Of a stretch of DNA of 64,000 nt, positions 32,977-45,620 are shown one piece after another; the stretch's first letter is position 1; the number at the start of each line of letters is the position of its first letter. The notes below the pieces were generated by a model. It ran no database searches and was not told the origin of the DNA. It saw only the letters and a list, made by a program, of their open reading frames with translations. The position numbers were made by a program, and so were the translations under genes. This DNA is from Locusta migratoria (taxonomy: Eukaryota; Arthropoda; Insecta; Orthoptera; Acrididae). The stretch lies in NCBI GenBank assembly GCA_026315105.1, contig CM048747.1, forward strand, positions 280,617,654-280,681,653, written 5' to 3'.

Positions 32977-33650
32977 GGTAAGTGTAGCAGTTATCAGAAT
33001 CGTAAGGGGACTTTCATTAAATATCATAAGTAAATCCTATTTAATTGTCCTTGTAATAACGATTAGTTCAATTAAAAATAATAACTTTTATAACATGCAC
33101 CTTTTGTACCAGTAATCGACAGTGCAAAATGCGTCGAGACCTTATTATCGGCGGTCAGTCGTACTATTTACCGCCAATGGGACGTAAATATTTATTTCTA
33201 GATGACGAAACTATTCAAAAACACACTTAATCGACAAAGTGCCAATTACTCGGACGGTACTGATTAATTGTAGACTAACCCTTCAATATGTATTTACCAA
33301 AGAGATCTAGAGGTCAGTAGATATATGATCACAGGTATAGCTCGTGCAAGAAGTCGTGCCCCCCCCCCCTCCCCCCCCTACTTTCTCGACTTGGGCGCCG
33401 GACGAGTCCATTACTTTGCGTTGAAGGAGCGGCCGCCTCAGTTGTGTGTTGCCTACTAATTGACTGTCGGCTTAACAGACGAAGTGTACGTCCCAGCAGG
33501 CAACGTGCAACTGAGCCGGCAGGCCCTTAGAAGCAAAGGAATGGACTCGTCCTGCGGACAACTCAAGAAACCTTTTCTGTGCCCGGGCCACGGCTTCTTG
33601 CGCGAACTACAGATGTATTTCTTGACGTCTGTGAGGCATTCGATATCAAA
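32977..33650. other. unassigned intron DNA
   Basis: AT-rich, then a C-rich run at 33360-33380 and a moderately GC-rich stretch to about 33640. No gene or named repeat. Confidence 0.4.
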
Positions 33651-33734
33651 AGTTCAAATGTTTGTAAATCTTAGGGACTGTTCTGAAAGAACAGACGTCA
33701 CTTCTGATCCTGCAATCGTTATTCTTTCATATTC

Positions 33735-34140
33735 ACAGAATATATGATGACAGCTGCGAATGGGCAAAGCTAAAAATGTGTACCCAGCTGGGATTCGAAC
33801 CCGGGTCACCTGCTTTCTAGGCAGTTGCGCTGACCCCTGCACCACTGGGGACACAGTGATCACCGTACCTACAAAGACTACCTAAGCACGCCCTTACTCT
33901 TACGGAAATTAGTTTCATTACTACGAGTTTATGTACTGTGGGCAGGGTGAAGCTGGGAATTTGTATCTGACGGGAGGCGTGCTTAGGTTGTTCTTGCAGG
34001 TTCGGTGATCACTGCGTCCCCAGTGGTGTAGGGGTCAGCGCAACTGCCTAGAAAGCAGGTGACCCGGGTCCAAATCCCGGCTGCATACACATTTTTAGCT
34101 TTGCCCATTCGCAGTTGATGTCCTATTTTCTTTGAATATG
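33735..34140. repeat. inverted pair of tRNA-like SINEs
   Basis: The left copy (33735-33895, minus) and right copy (33965-34140, plus) share a tRNA-like head (gtccccagtggtgcaggggt then cagcgcaactgcctagaaag; B box ggttcgaatccc, mutated to ggtccaaatccc on the right), the body acacatttttagctttgccc and the leading ggtgatcactg stretch. They are separated by about 70 bp. The pair can fold into one long hairpin. Confidence 0.85.
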
Positions 34141-34199
34141 AAATATACAAAAGACCTCGTAGATAGCAACGGAAGTTCAATGAGGGTTTCTGTGATGCT

Positions 34200-34797
34200 G
34201 TAGTTTATCGAAAAGTCGCAACACTGCAAGTGGGTAGTGAAATGCGGCAGGTTCTGCAGCGTATTGACGCATGATACAGGAAATGTCCACTGAGCTTGAA
34301 CATAAAAAAATGTAAAGTTCCGCGTTTAAACATAGAAAGAAAGTTTCCTAATTATATAACGTCGCAATAGCAGGACAAACACTGGAAACAGTTACTTCCA
34401 TGAAATATTTGGGGGTAGACATAAAGGGTAATCTGAAATAGTACGACCCTATAAAATCAGTCGTAGGTAAAGCAGTTGCCAAACTGAGATTCATTGGAAG
34501 AATACTCAGGAAGTGTAGTCTTACAGAAAAGGAAGTACTTTACAAAAGTCTCGTTCGGGCAGCGGCATATATTGCCACCAACGTGGGGTCTGTACCGGCT
34601 TAAGGTTAACAGAAGGCACAGAGAAGATCCAATGGAGAGCAGTACGATTCGTTGCGGACTCATTTAGTAAGACCGAAAGCGTCACGCAGATGAATAGGAA
34701 ACTTCAGTGGCAGACGATCGAAGAGATACAGGCTTCTGTCAAGTTCCGAGAGCGTACGTTTCATAAAGAGTTAACGGAAATATTGCTTCCTCCAGAC
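34200..34797 (+). pseudogene. second CR1-like LINE, RT C-terminal part
   Basis: Plus-strand frames read YLGVDIKGNLK (34400), VGKAVAKLRFIGRILRKCSL then TEKEVLYKSLVRAAAYI (34460-34570), with a frameshift after it. This differs from the main CR1 family at the protein level. The 3' end resumes at 35748 after an inserted LINE. Confidence 0.75.
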
Positions 34798-34799
34798 TC

Positions 34800-35745
34800 G
34801 AAGAGCATGAAAGGGAAGCATCAGTTGGAAAGGGAGTAAGACAGGGTTGCTGCCTTTCTCCAATGTTATTCAACTTGTACATCGAACAGGTGGTGAAGGA
34901 AAGCAAGGAAAAATTTGGAATAGGGATTAAAGTTCAGGGGGAAGAAATAAAAACATTGCGTTTTGCTGATGACATTGTAATTCTGTCAGAGACAGCAAAG
35001 GACCTGGAAGAGCAGTTGAATGGAATGGACAGTGTGTTGAAGAGAGCGTATAAAATGAATATTAACAAGAGCAAAACAAAAATAACGGAATGCGGTCTTA
35101 GAAAATCAGGCGATGTGAAGGAATTAGATTAGGTAACGAAACAATCAAGGTGGTGGTAGATGAGTTTTGTTACTTGGGTAGTAAAATAACATGCGATGGT
35201 CGCAGTACAGAGGATATAAAATGCAGAATGGCAATGGGGAGAAAAGTATTTTTGAAAAAGAGAAATTTTCTAACATCGAATATTAATTTAAGGGTAAGGA
35301 AGTCTTTTCTGAAGGCATTTGTGTGGAGTGTTGCCTTGTACGGGAGTGAAACATGGACGATAAGCAGTGCGGACAGGAAGAGAATAGAAGCTTTTGAAAT
35401 GTGGTGCTATAGAAGAATGCTGAAGATTAGGTGGGTAGATCGCATAACTAATGAAGAGGTACTGAACAGAATTGGTGAGAAAAGGAATTTTGGTCATACC
35501 TTGACTAAAAGAAGGGATCGCTTGGTAGGACACATTCTTAGACATCAGGGAATCGTGAATTTAGCATTGGAGGGAAGTGTGTGGGGTAAAAATCGCAGAG
35601 GGAGACCAAGAGACGCGTATAGTAAGCAGATTCAAGTAGATGTGGGTTGCTGTTCTTATGAGGAGATGAAAAGGCTTGCTCAGGATAGAGTAGGGTGGAG
35701 AGCTGCATCAAACCAGTCTCCGGACTGAAGACCTTAACAACAACA
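34800..35745 (+). mobile_element. RTE-like LINE, 3' half, inserted into another LINE
   Basis: 5'-truncated at about 34800 (agcatgaaagggaagcatca). It includes the RT core and C-terminus, and ends cagtctccggactgaagacc then ttaacaacaacaac, the family's tail. It interrupts the CR1-like LINE at 34200-34797 / 35748-35955. Other fragments of this family: 11478, 16772, 32522, 39634, 46660, 57550. Confidence 0.9.
34863..35728 (+). pseudogene. RTE-like reverse transcriptase, one frameshift
   Basis: The first frame (34863-35132) has LFNLYIEQVVKESKEKFGIG and LRFADDIVILSETAKDLEEQ, with the catalytic FADD intact. The second frame (35150-35728) has FCYLGSKITCDGRSTEDIKC, LKAFVWSVALYGSETWTIS, EAFEMWCYRRMLKIRWVDRI and the tail NRRGRPRDAYSKQIQVDVGC. 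The break is a loss of one base near 35115-35122 (aaggaattagattagg where the usual codons keep an extra g). Apart from truncation this is the best-preserved polymerase in the window, so the insertion is fairly young. Confidence 0.9.
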
Positions 35746-35747
35746 AC

Positions 35748-35955
35748 CTATGTATATCTCGCGTAGTGAGCACAAGGATAAGATCAGACAAATTAGGATT
35801 CACACGGAGGCATACCGGCAATTATTTTTCCCCGCGCACCATGCAAGACTGGAATAGGAGGAAATGACGATTGTACGGATAGCACCCTCCTCCACACAGC
35901 GTAAGGTGTGTTGCGGGATACTGATGTAGGTGTGGGTGTCGATATAGAACGAAGT
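35748..35955 (+). repeat. 3' end of the second CR1-like LINE
   Basis: Reads tatatctcgcgtagtgagca, then gataagatcagacaaattag and ends gatgtaggtgtgggtgtcga. It resumes the element broken at 34797. Confidence 0.75.
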
Positions 35956-36289
35956 ATAATACCAGAAAAAATTGCACATGGCAAGACGACGTCAAATCTA
36001 ATCCGTTGACGTCAGATGCAACTTGACAATCTTGTTCTGATAATGGTTTCCAGGTCGTACGCGAACAGCGAAGTGATATAACAGCCAGAACCCCAGCGGG
36101 GTGTTTGTTTCAATAGGGAATATTATAAGGTTGAGTATGATATAAACATGTGAAACTCACTTGCCATGGAGACCCACTCGTAATTCCTACAATCAACAGA
36201 GTGCATTTGTCATTATGACACGGTGTCTGTCCATTCAGGCATCAATGGGCAGGCGGCTAAAAGTTAAAAATTTGCGTTGGAAAAGAAGC

Positions 36290-36420
36290 GTAAGCGTGCC
36301 TATACAGCGAAATTGGTTAAGGAGACCGCTGGCTCAGAGAAAGAGAAATCCGTGTTTCAATCCCAGTCCAGCACAAAATTTCGTCATCACCGTTGAATTT
36401 ATTTCAACGCCCTGAAACGG
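36290..36420 (+). repeat. tRNA-like SINE head
   Basis: gaaattggttaaggagaccg (A-box-like) and gtgtttcaatcccagtccag (mutated B box) followed by cacaaaatttcgtcatcacc, the pattern of a tRNA-derived SINE. No target duplication was found. Confidence 0.5.
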
Positions 36421-36429
36421 TCGAAATGT

Positions 36430-37330
36430 TTCAATATTTCGGAATCGTAGAGTGCATTTGAATTGGGTCAAATTCTGGTCTTCCAGGTGATATGGCGATC
36501 TTTTCAGAGAAACGCCACACAAGTTGGACGTGGGGCGTCAGTTGTGCCACGATGCTGAGTGGAATCGTGTCGTGCACGTTTGAGAATGTGTAGACGAGTC
36601 TCTGGACGTTCACGTACCAGACCCATCCGCCAAGAGCGTCGTGTCAGATCACACAACAGACACAGCAGAGAATCACTTGGAAGATGAAACGCCCGGCAGT
36701 GGTCTTCATCGACAGAAATTTTGTCTGCACACAAATTTCTGTGTGAGATGTAGGCGTGGCGAGTGCTGTCTCGTACACAACATTCGTAAGAAACGCACTG
36801 GATCCACGCCAATGCTTATATTTGCGGTGTGATCGTTCACTTGGGTGTTTGTGAAGCGAAGGCTGACCAGTGGTCGGCTGCGGTGGCCGTGGGTACTGAG
36901 GCGCTTCAGTCACGGTCTGCACGGCCACTACGGTCGGGGGTTCGAATCCCCCCCTCGGGCATGGATATTTGTGCCGTCCTTAGTATTAGTTAGTTCATAG
37001 GTAATTTGTAAGTTTAGGGACTGATGACCCAGTAGTTAAGTCCCATAAGCTATACAAACATTTGAACATTTGAGCTGACCAGTGCTCGCTATGTGCAAAA
37101 TTTTTGTAAGACCTTTTGCCATTCTTGCAACCGGAGAGTGAAGTGTTACTCCAACAGGATAATGCTATCGCGCGCACTGCACGTGGACCTGAAAGTGCTC
37201 TGCGAGACGAGCAGCAATTTCTCTGTCTTGTACAATTTCCGTACTTGTCTGCAGTCCACCTCGTGCGAGATAAGACAGGACGACAGCTGACACGTGCTAT
37301 TTGTTGAAGGTCGACCACTGTACATAACAA
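36430..37330 (+). mobile_element. Tc1-like element, decayed, split by a SINE
   Basis: Plus-strand fragments in order: a helix-turn-helix region (cacacaagttggacgtgggg), the DDE region (gtggtcttcatcgacagaaa; VVFIDRN where VFSDES is usual), then after the SINE ctccaacaggataatgctat (QQDNA-like) and cgagataagacaggacgaca (the end of the domain). Flanking inverted repeats are not evident. Confidence 0.7.
36873..37073 (+). repeat. tRNA-derived SINE, family A
   Basis: A plus-strand copy with B box ggttcgaatcc and a perfect 11-bp duplication gctgaccagtg (36862-36872 and 37074-37084). The duplicated target lies inside the Tc1 remnant, so the SINE is younger than the Tc1. Confidence 0.95.
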
Positions 37331-39633
37331 GAGCATTATCACTGAAATTAGCAAATAAGGTCCGTGTGAACTACCGGTTACTCCCTGTTATAAAGCCTTG
37401 TTCCCTGGCTCAAAATGAGAACTGACTCGTTTCAAATTATTTCAATAACAGGAAGTCAATACTACAGGCGTCAATTTACATAGCAACTCACACGTTATTA
37501 CACACAGACATTAAAAAGCAAGCCACCACAATTAAAGTTATCTTAGAAAGGCGGCGCAACGGAGTTTACACTTAAGAAAATTTGCATCTGAGCTTGTTCT
37601 CAGCACTTGTGAAGAACAATATTAAATAAAAGAGGGAAGGTGCTCTAAAACTACAATTTATAGGCAGCTTACGGATTATGTTGAGCATAAACTTGATAAT
37701 TCAAATAGAAAACAAGCAAAATGGGGGAACCAATTTCGTTAACATAATAAAAATGCATCTCTTACATGGATTAATGCGGACAGTGCCCAGCCTAAATTAT
37801 ACATGATTTAACGCTACTGGGGGGGGGGGGGGAAGGATTCACAAACAACACTCATTCTTTCACACACACGCAATGCCACAGCGAAACACACCAAAATCAG
37901 CGTGCTGAGACGGGGCGGAAGCAGGCGCCGCTGTCGTACGCAAAATTCAGCAAGTTGGAGGTAGACAATACACAATATATAAAACACTTTGAAGCTGGCT
38001 CTGGTCTGTCGTGCCTGTTTTGAGATTGTGCGTGTGTATAGCGAAGTTAAATTACATCTGAATTAGACCGCGAGCAAACACGCTAACGGCGACAAACGGC
38101 TACGTTACATGAACGCACTCCACTGAAGGTGAAGTGGTTGAAAATCGGATTCATTATACTAAATCACGGTGGATTCATAAGTTGCAGTCTGTTAGAAATC
38201 CACCTAGGTACTGGTTTTATATGAGAAGTGGCGTGAATTCAGGCGACTAGCTGCAAACTCTGGAAGTCGGAACTCGGACCCATGTGGTTTCGAAAACTGA
38301 TAAAATTGAATAAATTCAGTTTCCGAAAAATAAAGAAAATTAACTACAGCATGCAACCCCTACAAATGATCAGAATTACACGAAGAAGCGAAAGAAATGC
38401 AGCTACACGCGATAGGGAGCGCTTACAGAGACGGATGAAGTCCTGTCTCCAAAACTCGTAAAAGTGAAATAATTACAAAGTCGGAAAAATAAAATTAAGA
38501 ATTACAGCACACAACCCATAGAAATGTTTAGAATTACATAAGGAAGCTATTGAAGGAGCTTGTACAAGGTTCAGAGAGAATTACTGACACAGACAGAGTT
38601 CGTACTATAAGCCGGAGAGGAAACAGCAACTTTAAAATAGGCGGAAAGAGAAGATAGCGAAATATTAGTGGAAATCAGAAGAATACCCACAAAGTTACTT
38701 GCCTGATGGGCAACGATGTGGAACACATTTCACTCACGGAAGGAAGTGATGAGAAGATTTTTACATGCACTGTATGAAAATGAACATATCACCTATTAGA
38801 AATCGACCCCACATAGCTAGAAAATATTTACACAGAGTTCATACACCGCCACATGATCACAAAAGGTTTTAACAAACTAGGTCGTTATCAAACTGCAACT
38901 AGAATCACACACACCACATTGACCTATTGGAAATCATTGAATTGAAAAACGAGAACACATTTCCGCACACGATCGGAGAAAATATTCCAAAAAATGATTC
39001 TAAGTTCACGAGTCTAAGTTAAACGTCCTAGTCAATGAAACGCTACCATCTCCAAAAACAAGAGCAGAACCAACCTTACCTCACCAGTCGACCAGCCCAG
39101 AATGATCAGACCAAGCAGCCACCGGATGTGGGAAGCCACCGGGAGCCGGAAAATCCACGAAACTGCGGTGGTGGGGACGGAAAGCGAGTACACTCGCGCT
39201 GGAGAAGGCTCGCTGACTAGACTGTAACCAAAGGGTGTAGAAAACTCTTAGGTAACCTCAGAAGCTTTCGACTCTGAGCCAGAGAGAACGATGCAAAGCG
39301 AGTTATCACTCCCCAAATTCAGACAGCATAGATTCTCGCACATCCACTTAAAAGTAAGACAAGTACACATTCTCACAGAGACAGTTATTAATATAACAAA
39401 ATAAGAAAAACCTAGCAATATTAACTAATATTTTTAGAAATGAAATAAAAATGCCATTCCTCAAGCCTTGAAAACAGTGGATGTTTAAGTTTTAACTAAA
39501 TGATAATCTAGCGACATTAAATAAATTATAACTTTACAGAAATATACAAAAAATATATGAAAGACGACAGACAGTCGTCTTTTATTGTCAATGCACAACT
39601 CTTGCAGAACTATGTGAGCAGCTATAATCTGTT
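37331..39633. other. unassigned intron DNA
   Basis: No gene recognised. There is a G tract at 37816-37832. Two ~90-bp segments are alike: 38299 (ataaattcagtttccgaaaa) and 38460 (aataattacaaagtcggaaa), each leading to an acaacc, agaattacac, gaagc-like run. The region may be an old LTR-element interior, but I cannot show it. Confidence 0.35.
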
Positions 39634-40018
39634 GTTGTTATGGTCTTCAGTCCAGAGACTTGTTTGATGCAGCTCTCCACCGTACTCTATCCTGAGCAAG
39701 CCTTTTCATGTCCTCATAAGAACGGCAACCCACATCTACTTGAATCTGCTTACTATACGCGTCTCTTGGTCTCCCTCTGCGATTTTTACCCCACACACTT
39801 CTCTCCAAAGCTAAATTTACGATTCATCGATGTCTAAGAATGTGTCCTGCCAAGCGATCCCTTCTTTTAGTCAAGGTATGCCAAAGATTCCTTTACTCAC
39901 CAATTCTATTCAGTACCTCTTCATTAGTTATGCGATCTATCCACCTAATCTTCAGCATTCTTCTGTAGCACCACATTTCAAAAGCCTCTATTCTCTTCCT
40001 GTCTGGCAGCTCTAATAG
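39634..40018 (-). repeat. RTE-like LINE 3' end
   Basis: The plus strand begins ttgttgttatggtcttcagt, then ccagagacttgtttgatgca and ctctccaccgta, and runs into the reversed RT C-terminus (tttaccccacacacttctct; cttcattagttatgcgatct). It ends at ctgtctggcagctctaat. Confidence 0.9.
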
Positions 40019-43000
40019 GCATAGAATAATGTGTCCCGAGACAGTGTTCTTCACGCATATGACTGAATGGACGCTAGAATCACCTTACCGCCCATGGTGT
40101 TTCAGCATGGATCGAAAGCTGGTACATCAGGAAAGACTCAGCTGTTGATCGGTACTATTGATCAGTGTACTCCATATGCACTGTTTCAACAATAAATCTT
40201 GAGAAAATTGGAAAACTCTTCGAGGGGGTACTGATTTTTAATTCCGCAGTCTATGTGAACTAGAGACATCGAAACGAGATACAAAATTGGTCAGGAGTTA
40301 TCCAGCAGTTGGCGCAAGAAGAACATTCCAGTTAAGTCATCGGATTTGTGTGCAGAGTACATTACAGGCTCGGCATAACTTCATGACTCCACTAGTGTAG
40401 CGATTGTGGTAGACGCTTTGTGACGTACCGGGCCGTAGCTCTTTGCCTTTTGAAGGTCGAGTTGATCGGCGCTCTCGTTAATGGATGAAATTTCATGGGG
40501 AGAAACTAATCCACTACAAATGATGTAGGCGACACGTAGAAATGCAGTTCTTTGACACTTTAATGAATTTTTAGTTCCAGATTCCCCCCATTTGTGGCCA
40601 GCATACAAGTCTCATTAATAACATAAACTACAACGCAGTACGCACATTACACAAGTCAATAATACAAATTTACACAGTCCGTGTGTAGAATACTAAAGTC
40701 TGAGGTGTACAGTTAATGTGGCACAACTATGATGGATTAATAACTGTAGATACATTTTCTAGACACCTAACACTGAAGAACTTTTACATAATTGTTCAAA
40801 TTAGAGTTCAGAGTGACATGGATTACGCCTCAGATACATCACGTTACATGACTCAAAACAATACTTCCTATTGGAGTTGATTGTGCTTCCGATCAAAGAT
40901 GTAACCAGACTCATTTACATGGCGCAAAAGCATCCTATTTATATCATACAAACAATGACAGTGAAAATGATGTATTGTTAATTATGTATGTTAAATTAAT
41001 TATAATGGCTATAGTAAAAGATAGCGTAAATAAAATTGAGTAAATTGGTACACAAATCTCAGTTGTGTTGGTAGTGTTTCATTCACATATTTAATGAAAT
41101 AGGTTTGTCAACAATAATTTCGTTATAAACGGTAATTATACAGAAACCAATGACGGAAAAAGTTTTCTAACATTAACTATGAAACATAGTAATACCTATT
41201 TTAATATTATGAGAGAAGAACTTAATTAATTTTAACAGAACTACTAATTAGCCTAATATATGAACTACAACAATACGCCTCTTTCATGAACTAATCAATA
41301 TTTGATAAACAAACTTCTGCGACGGCGAATAATATAAAACGACTTCAGATAGTTACTTTATAAAAAAGACTAACAGAAGTTTTGGAAAAGAAAATGAAAA
41401 TACACTTCTTACTTTCATACATGTTATTATGCAACTCTGGTATCAGGAAGTTCACTAATGCAAGTAGATAGAATAAATCTCAACATGCTACGTTACAGCT
41501 TGTAATATGTAGCTACGGTGGTCACACAAATTTTTGTGTTATTAAGCTTGAAACACGTCCACCGAAATTGTGTCTTTGATCCATAAGTTATTTCACACAC
41601 ATAAATGTATTAGTGCCATCGTTGGTCAATTTAAAATCCCTCTATTGTATATTTCACTCGTTTAATTAATTGAGTAGAATGCTACTTGATTTTTTTAAAT
41701 TGCTATTTATGTTCTTGCCCCGACATTTATGAATATTGTCCTCCACGATGTGTGTATTTGTATATTTGTATGGATGTAGAAGGTTGCTTTAACATCGAAT
41801 AATTGCTGTGCAATAGCTATCAATCAGTGCTTCGAGCTTTAGAGCCTCGTCTTGTAGTTAGTAGTGCATGCCCTCATTCTTCGTCTGCTGCAGGCAAAGA
41901 CAGTGGTTGTAGAGAAGACAGTGGTTATAGAGAAAATGGCCGGTCGTCCTTGTTCTGGTGAGGTTGTGCCAACCTTTGTACACCTGAGAGGTTATCGGAG
42001 TAAGCCGCTCTTAGCTGTTAGGGGATGTAAAAGTGTTTCCCTGGTAGCTTAAGTTGGTAGCGAATTGCGCTGAATGCACCCCAGCGGAAGTGTGGCCAAG
42101 GAGCGTCCTGCGCTAGCGCTTGGTCTGGGGCATCATTCTTCCTTGGGCTTTCGCAGTGAGTACTTGTCTGGGATCATGCTGAAGGGAGTGTATCTAATTA
42201 GAACTTAAAACTTTTTCAGACTGCTAGTTTTGTACTTAGACATTTTCTGAGTAATTCTTTTTCCATGCGGGGAGAAGCGTTCAGTGGTTATCTGAAGTTC
42301 CATAAGTCTAATAAATGTAGCTTCACGTTTTATTTTAAATTTTATTTGACTTTCTTGCCCTGCAGAGACCGATCGCACAACGTGCGTTCACAACGGTCTG
42401 TGTTGGGCTGCAGCCATGAGAACCAGTTGGTTGCTTTCTTGTTTTAATTTGTAAATAGTTTTTTTCTTATTTAATTCCACGCGTGTATTTTGTAATAAGT
42501 TTTGTACTGTTGTGCTGTTAGTTTCTTTGTTCGGTACTGCACGTGCCATTCAGTGATTTTGCATACGCCTCCTCGAACTTGAATCCGCTAGGAAATCAGT
42601 TAAATGTTATCTGTGTAATCAAGACGACCGCCGTCTCTCCTGCTGCTGCTAGCATCGCCGTGTAGGATTGAGTCTGAGTAAGGGTCGTGTGAGATTACCG
42701 CCCAATAGAAATATTGGTAATTAACAGCATTTGATAATTAAACAGTATGAAGTTCACTGCAAACATTGACCATGCCAATGCACTAAATGTTACACAATTT
42801 TAATCTTATTAATTATGGTAGCAATGTATGTACACAGTTGGGTGACAACATTTATAGTTAGGCCATAGGTAGAAATTCTCAACGTTGAGATTTGCTGTGT
42901 GCTTGTAGCTGACGGGAGGCCAGCGAGCAGGCCGACGTTGGTGGCTTGTTCCAGGTTAGGATTTTCCAGTTTCGTTTCCGGTGAGGGGAGAGAGGGACAA

Positions 43001-43077
43001 TGGCGAGTGCCAGGCACAGTGCAGTGCACAGCGTGAAATAAAATATTCTAATACTACTGCCGTTACATAGCCGCATT
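40019..43077. other. unassigned intron DNA
   Basis: A long AT-rich stretch (40600-41860) with nothing I can name. The block 41860-42720 is less AT-rich and contains gaatgcaccccagcggaagt-type sequence with no recognised coding frame. No terminal repeats found. Confidence 0.4.
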
Positions 43078-43226
43078 GCTGGCTGTCACGTCACTGGAGC
43101 CTTCTGCTTCGCCATATAAGGCAATGTTTACATCCTGAGTCGGCTGCGTCCGCTTTTGGCTGCTGGCTGTGACGTCACTGGGGCTCGCTTGGCGAAGCAG
43201 AAGGCTCCAGTGACGTGACAGCCAGC
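43078..43226. repeat. perfect 36-bp inverted repeat with CRE-like site in the loop
   Basis: The arms, 43078-43113 (gctggctgtcacgtcactgg, agccttctgcttcgcc) and 43191-43226, are perfect inverse copies. The ~77-bp loop contains atataagg (43112-43120) and ctgctggctgtgacgtcact (about 43162-43180), which repeats the arm core and holds a palindromic TGACGTCA. Confidence 0.9.
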
Positions 43227-44212
43227 AGCGCGGCTATAGAACAGCAAGGCGACGGCGATACAGCAGTCATTTTACCACTTGAAAATGGCCCAGGAGAACT
43301 TGGCCGACAGCTCCTCGGTTAAAAACCACTTGACGCGGCTGGGAGCTCGAGAAGACTTTATTAGAATTTTAAATGTGTTTATTTCCATCAACAGTTGCAA
43401 TGTAATTGTTTAATAACATGTTTCGATCACTTGGATCATCTTCAGATCCAAAAAACAAAAGTGAAATAGAAATGTACAATTTGATAAATTTACAAAAGGT
43501 TAATTGAACAATAGTTAATTTATACATAAATTGATAGATTTTTTTCTTTACCTTATAGTTGCGTCCGCATCTCGTCTGGCTGAGTACTAATTGGTACTGA
43601 GTTTTACAGTTCTATGTAGGAATTTTTAATTTGGTTGCAGGTGGTGGTGGGGAGGGAAAGAGTAGGTGGGGGGGAGGGATTGGATAGCTTGAGCCCTAAT
43701 AAGCTAGGGTCTTATATCGCATAATTGTTTGTTATATAAATATTTTCTAAAAGCGGGGTTCTTGAATATATTCAGACATAAAATTATAAAACTATTTGTG
43801 ACATAAGTATAAAAATATGGTAAGATAATTAAAACATGCATATGGTGTTTTAAAACATCGAAGGTGTAAAACAGAGATGTATAAAATTACAAATGTCATG
43901 TTTTAAAAAAAATTTAAACGTCAGTTGGTTAAAATCATCATTAAAATGTTAAAATATAAAAAAATATATAAAACAGTATGGTATGGGCGTTGATTGCCCC
44001 TGTCGCTACTAAAATTACACCTATTTTAGAGTAGTAACCGTTCGCGTTCGAGTGAGTCAGTGATAGTCATAACACCAGCAACGACCCTGCCTTGCTGCCA
44101 GATGACCGGCTGGCGAACCTGTACTGGACGGGGCGTCGCCATTAGGTCACCTGTGCCACGTGGTCAGCATCCTGCTGCTTGTCCATTGCCTGGGTCTGGG
44201 TTCGTCACAGAA
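43227..44212. other. unassigned intron DNA
   Basis: Near 43380-43460 the minus strand reads gatctgaagatgatccaagt, then gatcgaaacatgttattaaa, a phrase typical of the 3' regions of some arthropod retroelements. The rest is AT-rich with a G-rich run (43640-43680). Confidence 0.35.
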
Positions 44213-44412
44213 AAAAATGTTCAAATGTTTGTATAGTCTATGAGACTTAACTACGGGGTCATCAGCCCCTAAACTTACAAACTACTTATGAACTACTTAC
44301 GAACTAGGACGGCACAAATATCCATGCCCGAGGGGGGATTCGAACCCCCGACCGTAGTGGGCGTGCAGACTGTGACTGGAGCGCCTCAGTCCCCGCGGCC
44401 ACCGCGGCCGGC
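44213..44412 (-). repeat. tRNA-derived SINE, family A
   Basis: A minus-strand copy with B box ggttcgaatcc. The duplication is ttcgtcacagaa (44201-44212) and ttcgtcgcagag (44413-44424), two mismatches. Confidence 0.93.
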
Positions 44413-44747
44413 TTCGTCGCAGAGCCAGCACTCTCACCGAGGAGCTCAGACACTTCGGCAGCAAGTCTCTGCTGCTAGGAGTCATGGCATCACAACCCCT
44501 GCAGAGTAATTACCGCTATGAGGCAGAGCTGGAGCACCCAGTCTGCTCATGCGCTGTAGCATTCTTTGGTCATGCCATCCCCGCGCCACAAACGAAGTGA
44601 CCGAGGTGCCATTCCTAACATATGGTTTGATAGGGGGAAAAGTTTAAACCACGGTCAGTCTTCCTTTGTCAACATTTTCTGTACTCCTGTGAGACGTACT
44701 CTATGTCTGAGGACATTTTCCAAGCAATCCACTTGTAGCCACCAGCA

Positions 44748-45105
44748 ATGGTTCTATGTCAACATACACGGTCAGGAAATGTCCAAGATAGAGAATTCAT
44801 TTGCTACATCCCCTTATGTCTGGGCCATGTCAGCTGGTTTCCCCTGCGAGATGTACTACCACAATTTTTGAGGACTATACTTCTTGTTGCTCACGAAAGG
44901 ATGTGGTTTCAATATGATGGTGCACCAGCCCACTTCGACGTTGGTGTATGAAGCTCCCAAAGAAATGGATGAAGACGTGCTTGCTAGGGTCCAAGCTGCC
45001 TGTCGTCTGTACAGCAGACACTAGGGATATTTGTGAGAGGGTGACTGAACTTCGATGAGCCATTACCAATCATGCATCGACATTGGTGATCGTCACTTTA
45101 AACTA
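44748..45105 (+). pseudogene. mariner-like transposase fragment
   Basis: The plus strand encodes LLVAHERMWFQYDGAPAHFD (44880-44940), the MWFQHDGAPAHF motif around the second catalytic Asp. After a stop, decayed sequence corresponds to RVQAACR, QQTLGIFVRG and a HRHW end. It is the same transposase class as at 9205 and has no visible ends. Confidence 0.8.
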
Positions 45106-45270
45106 TTACGTTCTTGTTATGTGATGTACACTGTGCATGTTCATAACACAATGAAATGCATTTCCGGCCGTTGGTTCATTGCGTCAATATATTTGGTTGC
45201 AGACCCATTACCATATGTTTCCATTTAGCGAAGTGGCTTCAGCACAAATTATCCTCTGAATATGACCAGC

Positions 45271-45557
45271 AAAGACATTGCAATAAAGTTCCGGATTGCT
45301 GCTTATGTTTTATTTAATAGTGCTACAGCTGTTTCGACAGTTTGTCATTCTCAAGCGCGTCTACGATGTTTGGACGTTATATGCTGACATCTGGCGTAAC
45401 TGTTGGATGAACTATATGGAAATATACACGTATTTATTTGTTGTATACGGTTTTTAGCTGTCAGGTATTATGCAGCTTTTTACACTCAAACGTTAAATTA
45501 AAGACAACTTTTATATTTTTTTTGTAATTAACAACAGCTTTGCCACCTTTGGCAAAG

Positions 45558-45620
<63 letters not shown>

